Shown: in pieces, positions 52,620 through 62,324 of the stretch
How positions within the stretch are numbered: position 1 is the first letter of the stretch
How the letters are laid out: each line of letters opens with the position of its first letter
Assembly (NCBI GenBank): GCA_037042185.1
Contig: JAXQJY010000029.1
Location: forward strand, 248,001 to 312,000
Source: Sordariomycetes sp. S80-01Y
Lineage: Eukaryota > Ascomycota > Sordariomycetes
Direction of reading: 5' to 3'
Length of the DNA stretch: 64,000 bases
Notes under the pieces: generated by a model
Seen by the model: only the letters and a program-made list of their open reading frames with translations
Database searches by the model: none
Told to the model about the DNA's origin: nothing
Program-made: the position numbers and the translations under genes

Positions 52620-54618
52620 ATGGCAACCGTATCTCTATCTCCCACGCCGGTTCCTCTCACTGCCATGTCCTCGAGACGCGGCCCTTTGGTCAACAACCCC
52701 AATGTGGCCAATTCGCCCTTGAGAGGAGCTGCCAATACGCTCAAGACCAAGCGTCCGTACTTGGGTGACGATGTCTTCAAGCAACCGCCTGCGAAGAAGC
52801 AAGCCGTTGAGGCCACTAGGCCGCGGTCCCCGAGCAAGCTGCCCAGAGCTCAGACTTTCTCTCAGCGCGGCTTGAGTGCCGCCTCGACGCGTCAGGTGCC
52901 CAGCAAGACCAAGTCCTCGGCGGCCACATCTGTATCTCGTATATCAGCCGAAGATGAGGAGCGGAAGGAGGCTTGGAAGTCTTTCTACAGATCCAAGTTC
53001 CCCAAGATGGTGTTCTACTTCGAGAGCGTGCCGGATGATGTCCGCGCTAGACTAACCAAGAGAATATCCGTGCTAGGAGCTGTAAGTCCGCTATGTCTTG
53101 TTCAGATGTTCTCGAGCCGTGCTGATACCGTCGTAGCGTCAAGAGCCCTTCTTCTCCATCGAAGTCACCCACGTCATCACAACCCGATCGATTCCTACCG
53201 ACCGCGACATCGCTCAAGAGTCCAAGCCTCAGGTCGAGGAGCCTGAGCCCACCGAGCAACCGCAGACCATCAACCCGTCTCTGCTCGACCGCGGAGCTGC
53301 TAGACGCAAGCTTCTGTTTGAGTTCAGAAACGTACCCGCTCGAACACAGCTCAACGACCCTGCGAGGCCAAGCAAAAACACTCGCAACAATGACGTGCTG
53401 CACAAGGCTAAGGAAATGGGCAAGAAGATTTGGACGCTGGAGAAGTTCCAATCCATGATGAACGTGTTGCTCGAAGTGGATCAAGAGCAGGTGCCCTGGG
53501 ACTCAAAGTCTAGGTCTCGCACTCACACGTCTAGGGGACATGCTGAGAGCAACCTGGTTCAGCTACTGCAGCAGGAGCGTGTCAACGGGCCGTCTGATCG
53601 GGACGCGAAGTCGTCGAACAGCGACTTGACATACTTCAAGGGCCCTCATGTGTACATCTACGACATGAATGAGAGATACAAGCCGGTCATGGTGCGGGAG
53701 TACGCCAAGGTTGCCAACAAGGCAGACGGAGATTGGCCGCAGTTCAGAGCTGTCGGCAACGGGCGATGTCCTTTTGTTGAAGAGGACCCTGCCGAGAAGG
53801 AGTACCAGAGGCAAAAGGAGAAGCGACAGGCTCTACGTGAGCGGGAAGCCGAGAAGGCTCGCCTGGCAAAGGAGAAGGAGGCTGCGACGCGCGAGGAGAC
53901 GAAGCCTGTGACGGGCAAGCGAACATTGACCGAGATGGAGGATGGCCATAACAAGGTTCGCGCTCCCGCCTCGTCATCTCTCAACCCTGCCAAGGCCGCC
54001 TTGTCGAAGCAGATGAACCAAAACGCCTTCACCAGCGTCAAAGAGGGGGGCCGCGTCTTCCACGGTGAACCCGTTGCGTCGGGTTTGCAGCCGTCAAACG
54101 TCACCTCTGCCATCCGCTCGCAGATGATCTCCTCCCAGGCGGGCGTCACGGGCATCAAGGCCGGCACGAGCAAAGAACTCCACGGCCTGCAGCGCAAGGT
54201 CCTGCAGAAGACTGCTCCCCATGACGCCACTGGCACCAGCTCTCGCCGCCTGGCTGAGGGTCCAGTCGAAGGCGCTAGTCGGCCGTCCACCCTGAGCAGG
54301 AACACCTCCAGGAACGGCCCTATGGAGGAGTCCAAGGCAGACAGCAAGGAAAAGGCCCAAGCTCCTCCGCTTAAGAGCAAGAAGGATATGAAGCCCGGCT
54401 ATTGCGAGAACTGCCAGGAGAAGTTCCGTGATTTTGACGAGGTAGGATACGTGACGCACTCTCTCAAGGTACCTGACTAACATGGACAGCACATTGTCGG
54501 ACGACGACACCGCAGGTTCGCCGAGGACCAGAAGAACTGGGCAGAGCTCGACAATCTGCTCGCAGATCTCAAGCGCATGCCGAAAGACTTCTACATGGAC
54601 GAAGAATACGACCTATAA
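52620..54618 (+). CDS. DBF4: Dbf4/Dfp1 regulatory subunit of the Cdc7 kinase
   Basis: Three exons, 52620-53081, 53137-54441 and 54490-54618, all phase 0, encode 631 residues. The BRCT-like N motif spans about 115-175 (WKSFYRSKFPKMVFYFESVP, FFSIEVTHVITTRSIP). Motif M is near 320-370 (GPHVYIYDMNERYKPVMVREY, GRCPFVEED). A Lys/Glu-rich coiled stretch follows. Motif C is the zinc finger CENCQEKFRDFDE/HIVGRRH, pattern CX2CX9HX5H, whose His pair sits in the last exon, followed by FAEDQKNWAELDNLL. In the family it activates Cdc7, which phosphorylates MCM to fire origins; levels peak in S phase. A start at 52665 (MSSRRG) is a fair alternative. All three Dbf4 motifs are present. Confidence 0.95.
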
Positions 54619-55878
54619 TGCACACGACAGCGACGAAAGCATCATTTACCAGGGTCAGCTGGCACGTCCCCGCCCGCGCCCTCTCCCACCATCGCACCCT
54701 TGAACGACTGCACCGCGCCAGTTCTGCCTGCCTTCGATCGCAACTATACCCAACAGCTGAGCAGAGCCTGGACTTTTCTTGATTCCCTTCGATTTACATA
54801 GGACTTGCATGCGACGGCGTCAGCGGCATGGTTTCTTTCCTTTTCACACACTGGCATCTTCCTTGGAACTGCATACATCATCCATTGGCGTTTGGCCTCT
54901 AGTTGGTTTCTTCCACTTCTTTCTTTCTTCTCTCTTTCTCTCCAAGGGTGCATGGGCCCGGGTGAGGGCATGGGCGGGCGAGCGTGCCAGGCAGGGAGCC
55001 GTGGGTATGCGCATAGGACTTGCTGACTTGACGCAAGATTCACGGGATGGGCATGGGGCGTTATTGTTTATGGTACATATACTGTAGATGTGTATGTATA
55101 GCCTTTATCTCAATTGAAGGTACGAATTCAGCATCTCGCCTTCCGCCTTCCGCCCGCATTTATGCGATGCGTAGGCGGACAGTCTCGACGTGCCATGCCG
55201 GTGATGCGGGTCTAGGACGGATTTCGGGGGACGGACTGGAATGTCGAGCCTAAACGAAGGTCGCGCCAAACCTTGAGAGACCGCGTTTATGCTCCACGTC
55301 GCACCAGTTGGGGTACGTTCCTGATCTACGGTAGGTTATTCTCCTGTCTTCCTCCACACTATCTGCATCGCTCCCTTGATCGAGACCAGTCCCGTCAATG
55401 ACACTCTCATAATTCCTTCAAACCTCGTCGGATCTTGTCGGGCTGTCGGCACTATCTCCGGACCCTCGGGCTGCGCGGTTTTGCGGTATCAGTTGGCGGT
55501 TTCCGGTGATCGGCGTTGGCGTTTCTGCGAGCACATAAGCGAGAGACGGACGACGTGCATGAGAGGCTTGACGGGCGAAACAACGGTGTGGAAGGAGGCT
55601 GACTTTTTTTCGTCTTTCTTATCTCTTCCCCCTTTTCTTCCTTCTTGCCTCCTCGCTCTGTTCCCTTTGCATCTTCGCCAGTCTCTCGTCTTTAGTCTTT
55701 AGGCTTCTCTGTGAGGAGAAGCACGTGTAGCGAGTGCCGACCGTTGAGGCTCACCGCCCCCCTTGCATCGCATCCTGCAGACGGGATTCGCAACAGGGAT
55801 TCAAAGGGTTCAGCTCGCCCCTCCAACATTCTAAGTCCGGCTTCCACCTCTCGAGTCAATTGATCTCGATACGATACA
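54619..55878. other. Intergenic region upstream of PAL
   Basis: About 1.26 kb. The segment 55600-55690 is a dense pyrimidine tract (CTT/TCC runs), a typical strong fungal promoter leader for the PAL gene. No gene or RNA feature recognised. Confidence 0.5.
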
Positions 55879-58086
55879 ATGACGGGTCCCAAGTTGGCAG
55901 AGCACACGAGCTCTGTGCTGCGACTCTGGAAAGGCATCCAAGACCTCAAGCGCACCTCCAACGGTTCCTCCGAAGGCTCGCCAGCCACCATCGTCCTCAA
56001 CGGCAACGACCTCACCATCTCGCACTTGGTCGCCTGCGCCCGACACGCCGCCACAGCGTCCATCTCGAGCAGCCCCGACCTCGCTACCCGCCTCCAACGA
56101 TCCGTCGACGCGCTGTCGACCTACCTGGACAAAGACCGTGTCGTTTATGGCGTGAACACGGGGTTCGGCGGCAGCGCAGACGTCCGCACCAACGAGCTCC
56201 TCGACCTCCAGATCGGGTTGCTGCAGCACACGCAGTCCGCGATTGTCACATCATGGGATAAGGATCCGGCCTCCAACAGCGAGAGGGAGCCGGGCAGCGT
56301 CATGCCGCCCGAGTGGGTGAGGGGCGCGATGCTGGCGCGGGCGAACCAGAACCTCAGGGGCCACAGCGCCGTGAGACTCGAGGTGCTGGAGAACCTGGTC
56401 AATATGCTTGAGAAGGGACTAGTCCCGATGGTGCCGTTGAGGGGCACTATCAGCGCGAGTGGCGATCTGATGCCCATGAGCTACATTGCCGGAGCGCTAA
56501 CAGGGAATCCCGACGTCTTCGTGCAGGTCGGCAAGGGAAGGGATATGCGCGTGATACCAGCTTCCGAAGCCTTGAGGGAGAGCGGCCTCAGCCCGACAGG
56601 TCTGGGCCCCAAAGAAGGCCTCGGCCTCATTAACGGCACCGCTCCGTCCGTGTCTCTGGGCAGTCTCGTCCTCTACGACGCACAGCAACTGGCCTATCTC
56701 TCCCAGCTCTGCACCGCCTTCGCAGCTGAGGGTATGGGCGGCAATGTAGAGTGGGCATCGGCCTTTATTCACGCCATCCGTCCACATCCTGGCCAGATCG
56801 AGGCGGCAAGCAACATTCGTCGTGCCTTGCACGGGTCCAACTTTGTCGTCGGCTTGGAATCTCGAGTTAGAACCGGCGAAGGGTTGTGGCAGGATCGATA
56901 TTCGACCAGGACCGCACCGCAGTGGATCGGCCCCTATCTCGAGGACTTGCTTCTCGCGCAACGACAGCTGGAGATCGAGCTCAACTCCACCTCGGATAAC
57001 CCTCTGGTCGACGCCAACGAGACGCCCGGCTGCCCACCACCAACCGGTGAGGTCTACTCTGGCGGTAACTTCCAGGCCGTAGCCATAACCTCCGCCATGG
57101 ACAAGACCCGACTCGCCCTGCAGATGATCGGCCGCATGCTCTTCAGCCAAGTGTCGGAGATGATCCACCCGTCCACGAACAATGGTCTTGAGGCCAACCT
57201 CAACGCCTCCGACAAGGAGAACTTCACCATGAAGGGTATCGACGTCAACATGGCGGCCTACCAGAGCGAGCTGGCGGCTCTGGCGCACCCGGTCTCGGCG
57301 CACGTCATGAGTGCTGAGATGCACAACCAGGGGATCAATTCGCTGGCGCTGATCAGCGCACGTCGGACGGCGGAGGCTGTGGATCTGGTGAGGCGGATGG
57401 CGGCCTGTCACCTGTACGTGAGCTCTCAGGCTGTGGATCTGAGGAACGTCCAGAGGGAGTTCCTGAAGAGGCTTCACGTGGATTTAGGGCGCTCGGACGG
57501 AGTGTTTGGTGGGTTGGAGCTGAGCGAGACGCAAATTGATGAGCTGCGCTCGAGGTGCTGGCACGTCGTCGAGAGTACATGGTGTCACTGGAACGCTGGA
57601 TCATGGAGGGACAGGATCGACCCGACGGTGGAAGCCATAATGGCTCCCATCACAAGCTGGCTCACCGAGAAGAAGCCCGATCTTCGCCTCCCTGAACTCA
57701 CGGCCATCAAGACTCGATTCCACGATGCTCTCAGCAGACAAGCATCAGAGACCTTCTACCCCAATCTCGCCACTAGCACGGCCTCCACGGCTGTCCAATT
57801 GGGCGACGGCACAGCTCCCCTTTACACGCACATCCGCAAGGCTCTGCACATCCCTCTGCACTGCGGTCTGGACGACGACCCGCTCTACAACGCCCGGCAC
57901 GGGCTGCCGACGGAGGACAAGAAGACGATCGGAAGCTGGGTCGGCAAGGTGTACGAGGGGCTTAGGGGTGATTTGATGGATGTCGTCATGAAGACTGCGG
58001 AGGGCAGCGCCAAGGTGCCCAGGAGCGAAGGGGAGTGGGAGGGTGTGTTCGGGGGGAAGACAAATGGGGTGAATGGAAGGAAGTAA
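55879..58086 (+). CDS. PAL: Phenylalanine ammonia-lyase (HAL/PAL family)
   Basis: Intronless, 735 residues, normal for fungal PAL. The catalytic Tyr loop is in YGVNTGFGGSADVRT (about 93-107). The MIO cofactor is formed from Ala193-Ser194-Gly195 in TISASGDLMPMSYIAG. Further signatures: NGTAPSVSLGSL, the ARTAPQWIGPYL-equivalent RTAPQWIGPYLEDLL, NSTSDNPLVD and the PSTNNGLEANLNASDKENFTMK stretch (in parts). The residues after LLQ in the selectivity loop are His-Thr (LLQHTQ), so His occupies the position that in yeasts allows Phe and some Tyr use, where plant PAL has Phe. The reaction is L-Phe to trans-cinnamate plus ammonia, in the cytosol. It is followed by a bZIP regulator, a flavin oxidase and an esterase, suggesting an aromatic pathway. 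Catalytic set intact. Confidence 0.95.
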   Translation: MTGPKLAEHTSSVLRLWKGIQDLKRTSNGSSEGSPATIVLNGNDLTISHLVACARHAATASISSSPDLATRLQRSVDALSTYLDKDRVVYGVNTGFGGSADVRTNELLDLQIGLLQHTQSAIVTSWDKDPASNSEREPGSVMPPEWVRGAMLARANQNLRGHSAVRLEVLENLVNMLEKGLVPMVPLRGTISASGDLMPMSYIAGALTGNPDVFVQVGKGRDMRVIPASEALRESGLSPTGLGPKEGLGLINGTAPSVSLGSLVLYDAQQLAYLSQLCTAFAAEGMGGNVEWASAFIHAIRPHPGQIEAASNIRRALHGSNFVVGLESRVRTGEGLWQDRYSTRTAPQWIGPYLEDLLLAQRQLEIELNSTSDNPLVDANETPGCPPPTGEVYSGGNFQAVAITSAMDKTRLALQMIGRMLFSQVSEMIHPSTNNGLEANLNASDKENFTMKGIDVNMAAYQSELAALAHPVSAHVMSAEMHNQGINSLALISARRTAEAVDLVRRMAACHLYVSSQAVDLRNVQREFLKRLHVDLGRSDGVFGGLELSETQIDELRSRCWHVVESTWCHWNAGSWRDRIDPTVEAIMAPITSWLTEKKPDLRLPELTAIKTRFHDALSRQASETFYPNLATSTASTAVQLGDGTAPLYTHIRKALHIPLHCGLDDDPLYNARHGLPTEDKKTIGSWVGKVYEGLRGDLMDVVMKTAEGSAKVPRSEGEWEGVFGGKTNGVNGRK

Positions 58087-58327
58087 ACGCGCCAAGACAG
58101 GGCTGTGAACGCCCGTGATAGCTTGACGATTTAATGATATATCTAGACCTTCTTCAGTCACTATGCGCGGCCACCTGACCACGGTGAGTGAGGCGTCGGA
58201 CGAAGAGCAGGCTTGGGGCTTTGCGGCGGCGCCCCTGCTGACATGAGAAGTCCTAGTTTATAAGTTAGTACTACAAGAGCACCCACTCATGACCTTTTTT
58301 TCATCCGGAGGATAAAACATCTAGGCC
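58087..58327. other. 3' flank between PAL and the bZIP gene
   Basis: About 240 bp of convergent 3' sequence. Nothing recognised. Confidence 0.45.
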
Positions 58328-59385
58328 TCACGCAGTGACCACGAGGTGCGTCAAGTGAGGGAACGATTCCGTCCATGGCGGTCCGAGACGCCAGTTACTG
58401 AGATCCCCCACGGCTGCCTCAAACTCGCGGCTCAACTCGACCTGCCCGCCCGTCGACTGGGCAAACATAGGCACATCGCCGCTCCAGGCGAACTCCAGCG
58501 ACTTGAAATAGTAATCGAGCGAGTGCCGGGGGTCGTCGTCGCCGCTCAGGCTCAAGTAGTCCCTCAGCCGCGGCCAGGGCAGGAAGTCCACGACGACGGG
58601 ATGCGGGTGCAGCAGCTGGGTCTCGGTGGGCCACAGCCAGGCTGGCACGTCCCGCAAGGTGTCCGGGCTCGGAAACATCTTCCACTCGGGTTGGGTATTC
58701 AGCGACTGATCAGAGCGTTGCGTTGTGGCCGTGAACCTACCCGTATGTAGCGGTAGCCCAGCAGGTAGAAGCTGAGGAGCTGCTCCATGCTGTTCAGCTT
58801 GTACTGGCGCAGGCAGCCTGTGATCAGGAGCGTTGCTAGGTTCTCGTCCATTCTATGGAGCAGCATAGAGGGCAGCGATGGGTTTCGCGGGATGGGAGCT
58901 CCGTGGCTGCTCGGGCTGGCAAAGGAAGCTTGGTGTCGATACATGACCGTCATGGGGCAACTGTCTATTGAGATGAAGCGGTCGACATGTTGAGAGCCAC
59001 ACTGACAGTCGACCAGCCCGGGTTGAATGGTAGGCGTGGGCGCCCAAAGCTTCGTGGTTTGAAGTGTTGAGCTCTGTGAGCCCGAGGCATCCCAGCGTCT
59101 CGCCGGTGCTTCAAGGTCCCATTCCCAACTGTCTGCCAACCCAGGAGCTGCTGCGCATGTCGAAGCTGCGGTGGCCGAGCCGCCCAAAGACAGGTCGGGT
59201 TGTGGACCCAATCTAAGGTTCTGCAGAAGTGATTTGATCTCCGCGATGTCGCCCTCGATGCTAGCGAGCCGATTCTTGTGTTCCTGGCGGTTCTCGCGGT
59301 GCTTGGTGCGGTCTGCCAGCCGCTTTCTGCTGAGCTGGCTTTCGGTGCGGACTCGTTGACGTGGGGCCGGAGGCGGCGAAGACAT
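58328..59385 (-). CDS. bZIP-type transcription factor with DUF3425 region
   Basis: Two exons, 59385-58741 and 58684-58328, encode 333 residues; a 56-nt intron ending CCCGAG joins R/WKMFPSP. Near the N-terminus the basic region SRKRLADRTKHRENRQEHKNRL (in parts) leads into a short Leu/Ile heptad (IEGDIAEIKSLLQNLRL). The C-terminal half has the DUF3425 pattern: LSFYLLGYRYIRW..FPSPDTLRDVPAWLWPTETQLLHPHPVVVDFLPWPRLRDYL and a final PPWTESFPHL. Such proteins are common fungal regulators, some of secondary metabolism or stress. An Asn usually found in the bZIP basic region is not evident (LADRTKHRENR), so DNA binding may be atypical. Its position next to PAL suggests a local regulator, which is inference. 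Confidence 0.85.
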
Positions 59386-59756
59386 GTTAATTGCAAAGTG
59401 TAAAGGAAACTATCTTATGAGCTGCTGTGCAAATTCCATCTCACGCTCAAGACGTTGAGGCAGCACCGGTAGTCGGGCAAGCCGGTTACGGATGTTAAAT
59501 ATTGGGGTGATTTGGCAGCGCCCGCTAGGCAGGGTTCCCCGCGGGGAATGGGCGTAGATCTTTGCCTGCTACTCCATCGAAAGGGGAGATTTATCTTAAT
59601 CACATGCAACACAGCTGGTCTAAGGTGAGAGTTGCGTCATGTGTGCCTCGGTGAGCAAAATAGATCGACTGATCAAGCCCGGACATATGCATAAGCGTCG
59701 GACATGTACCCTCTCAGAGGTGGCTAGGGGCTCCATCTATTCGACGGCCTCTCTAT
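59386..59756. other. Region between bZIP start and FAD-oxidase 3' end
   Basis: About 370 bp, upstream of the bZIP gene. It contains a cccGCGGGG palindrome-like cluster near 59530 and no gene. Confidence 0.4.
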
Positions 59757-61517
59757 CTAGTAAATGAAACCACCACCACGTCGTTTAAAGAATCCGTCTG
59801 GATCAAGCTGGGCTTGCAATGCCTTGAGCTTTCCAAAATCTTTGTATGTTCCAGTAACGTTCTGGTCCCCGGCAGCGTCGTTCATGAGGAACGGTAAATA
59901 GGTGTTCCGGCCCCCAGTCCAGCTAGGGACTTTAGTCTCGAGCCAGTCAACAAGATCCTGAGAAGCGGCAACAAAGATATCATCGTCGCCCTCGCTGGAC
60001 CATGAGCACTGAATCTCGAGTAAAATCCTGTCAGGATCGTCGCCCGAGATGCCCATGGCGTTCCCGCCGCGGTCTTGACTGTGTTTGCCGATGACTGCGT
60101 TGAATGGCTGGAAGTCGATGGAGCACTGAGAAATCAGCCGAAGAGGGTTCTTGAGGTACTTCTCAATCAGAGAAGTGAACTTTTCAGAGATTTCGCGATA
60201 CATCCCCGGCGAGTCTGGCGCGTACGGGAGGGTAAACGTCTAGCGACCGTCAGCCTGCTGAGCAAACGAGTGTGATAGCAAAGAGAAGCTAACTCTGAAG
60301 GAAATCCTGGAATTGAGAAGTTCCGCTCCTTGTCCATTTTCCTTGAGCTGGTGCCTGCGTCAGTGCCTGCGGCCGGCCAAGGGGTTTGAACAAACCAGTT
60401 TCGAGTAGGACTTAGTCCCCGCGGTGTCTAATATGGCGTCGATGCCCAGGAACTGGGATACTGGACCAGAGGTCGGCGGCTCAGGACCGTCGTAAAAGTA
60501 AAATATGATGAAGATCTTGGATCCTCCCAGCGCAGTCACGTCGGTGAGGATGATGGCTGACTTCTGCTCGTCTGAGTTGCCGGGCACGTATTGGTGTAGT
60601 GCCGCGTAGATCTCATCGGCCTTTGAGCCGTCATATATCCTCATGCCGCCCCAGACCTGGTCGATAGGATGCGTCTCGATCGTAAATTCCGTCACGATGC
60701 CTGCAGGCTCGCATTCAGTGTGTGCATGTCTTTGGGCAGGGGAAGTGCTATACCTAATGCGCTGCCACTGCCTCGCAGAGCTACCGCAAGCTCAGCCTCT
60801 TTCTTTGCGTCGACATTCTTGATTGTGCCATTCGCCAGGACGAGCTCCCAGCCCACGATGCTCTAAATCAAACGCTGTTAGCTCATATGCTGTAAGGAAA
60901 GGTCGGGATTCTTAGGCTCACATCAGCGGCCAAGCCGTATTGGGATGAGAGAAACGAAATACCGCCTTGTAGCAGATAGCCGCCCACGCCGACCAGACCT
61001 ATTTTACAGAGTCAGTCGAGGATCTATAAGCTTTTGGCTACATACCAAGACGGCCTCCTACGACGGTCACCCCTTGCTCGTCAAGCGGACCGACTACGTC
61101 GTTCCACTCGCCCCCGGGCTTGACGTACGCCAGACCTTTCTGCTTATCGTAACTCACGCCGGAGAGATCCTTAGTTGAGATCAAAACACCGTCCTCAATG
61201 CTAGAGTGTCTATCGTTCGGGGAGTGGCCACCGCTTTTGACAGCAAATTCCACGTCGGGATACTTCTCAAGAATCTTCACGGTGGAAGCAACTTCCGCAG
61301 CTGACTGTGGAAAGACCATGCAGGCGGGCTTGACCTCTCGCAGCGCGACAGACCAATATGAGTGAAGCTCAGAAAGATACGGGATGGATATCGAAGTCGA
61401 GACTCTTTTGGGTAGAGCGGTCGAGATGTCGCGGCAGGCTTGCTTCGTCGACTCGCTTGGTGCTCCGCTGGCGCAGGCCATGAGCATCGCGACGATGTAG
61501 ATAGATTTGTACAGCAT
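59757..61517 (-). CDS. Secreted FAD-linked oxidoreductase (berberine-bridge-enzyme-like)
   Basis: Six exons, 61517-61046, 60998-60922, 60862-60754, 60700-60396, 60347-60294 and 60239-59757, encode 499 residues; every junction keeps frame. Signal peptide MLYKSIYIVAMLMACASGAP. The FAD-binding PCMH domain has CMVFPQSAAEVA, then KSGGHSPND with the flavinylated His98, DLSGVSYD, and GGRLGLVGVGGYLLQGGISFLSSQYG. In bicovalent BBE enzymes a Cys stands in GGRCG; here it is Leu, so a single covalent FAD link is expected. The C-terminal BBE tail ends in TYKDFGKLKALQAQLDPDGFF; the usual NYxN is replaced by TYKDF. Family members oxidise sugars, alkaloid or polyketide intermediates outside the cell or in secretory compartments; the substrate here is unknown. 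Divergent to an esterase. Confidence 0.9.
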
Positions 61518-62324
61518 GATGGCTTTTCAGAGTGCGTTCAAGTCCTAGGTTTTTGGAATTGATTGGAAAATGACCTTCGCCATCAACGCGAGGGCGTGTG
61601 AAATAGTCAAACCGTCCCCTCCAAACTTTCAAGTCATGAGCATCGAAGCGTTCGAAGCTAGACAGCAGGTGAGCGGGTCGACCACGACTGCGACGCCTCG
61701 CAAACTCTTCCACTCTCGACCATTCCGCAGACTTGTCTTTCAGTGCACGTCCTCTATACCTGAGCTGCAGGAGACGAGCGCGACGTCGACCACAATCGCA
61801 GTGAGAGCGCCGAGGCAAGCTCAAGACGTGCCGCCAGCACCTGAGCTCTGGACCTCTGGGGATCTGGCCGGCAATCCAACGTAAAGGGAAAAGACCATGC
61901 ATATCCGCCAAGGGGTGCAACGTGGTCGACGTCGACCAACTCCCGAGTAACCTTGAGCCCAGCCACTAATCCTTGTCGTGTGGGGGCGCCCTGCCAATGC
62001 GAACCCCTGACCGTCACTCTCCCCGCAAATCGACCAGCTCGCAAGGTTGGCTGATCGCGGGGAAGACGAGGTGGTCTAGTTCTGGAGAGCCGAGCTCTAG
62101 AAAGGCATTTGTTGAAATCAACTACATGTGAAAAGTCTATCTGAATCCTCAAAGTTCATTCTCCGAAGATGGTGGTACAAATATGTATAAAGGATGAGAC
62201 TCTACTTGTAGTCTGTCTACCTTTAGGACATCTCCCTCCTGGCTGACTACCAAGACCTACAGTCTTCCCAGTTCGTGGGCTTCCAAGACACAATCCAAGA
62301 TCCCATCGGCACCCAGCAGCCGCC
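61518..62324. promoter_or_regulatory. Shared promoter of the FAD oxidase and the esterase
   Basis: About 800 bp between two opposed start codons of secreted enzymes. A TATA-like element (tgtataaagga) lies near 62183, about 140 bp upstream of the esterase ATG. No gene supported. Confidence 0.4.

Noticed and set aside
56497-57477. 326-codon minus-strand open frame
   Set aside because: Fully antisense to PAL and without any family signature.
58690-58740. A 35-nt intron in the bZIP gene using the first possible AG
   Set aside because: Too short for fungal splicing. The next AG gives 56 nt and restores the conserved R-W-x-x-FP junction.
60357-60396. Earlier acceptors for the fourth intron of the FAD oxidase
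   Set aside because: They put exon 5 in a frame that does not lead into the conserved ISFR-TFTLPYAP segment; the CACCAG acceptor does.
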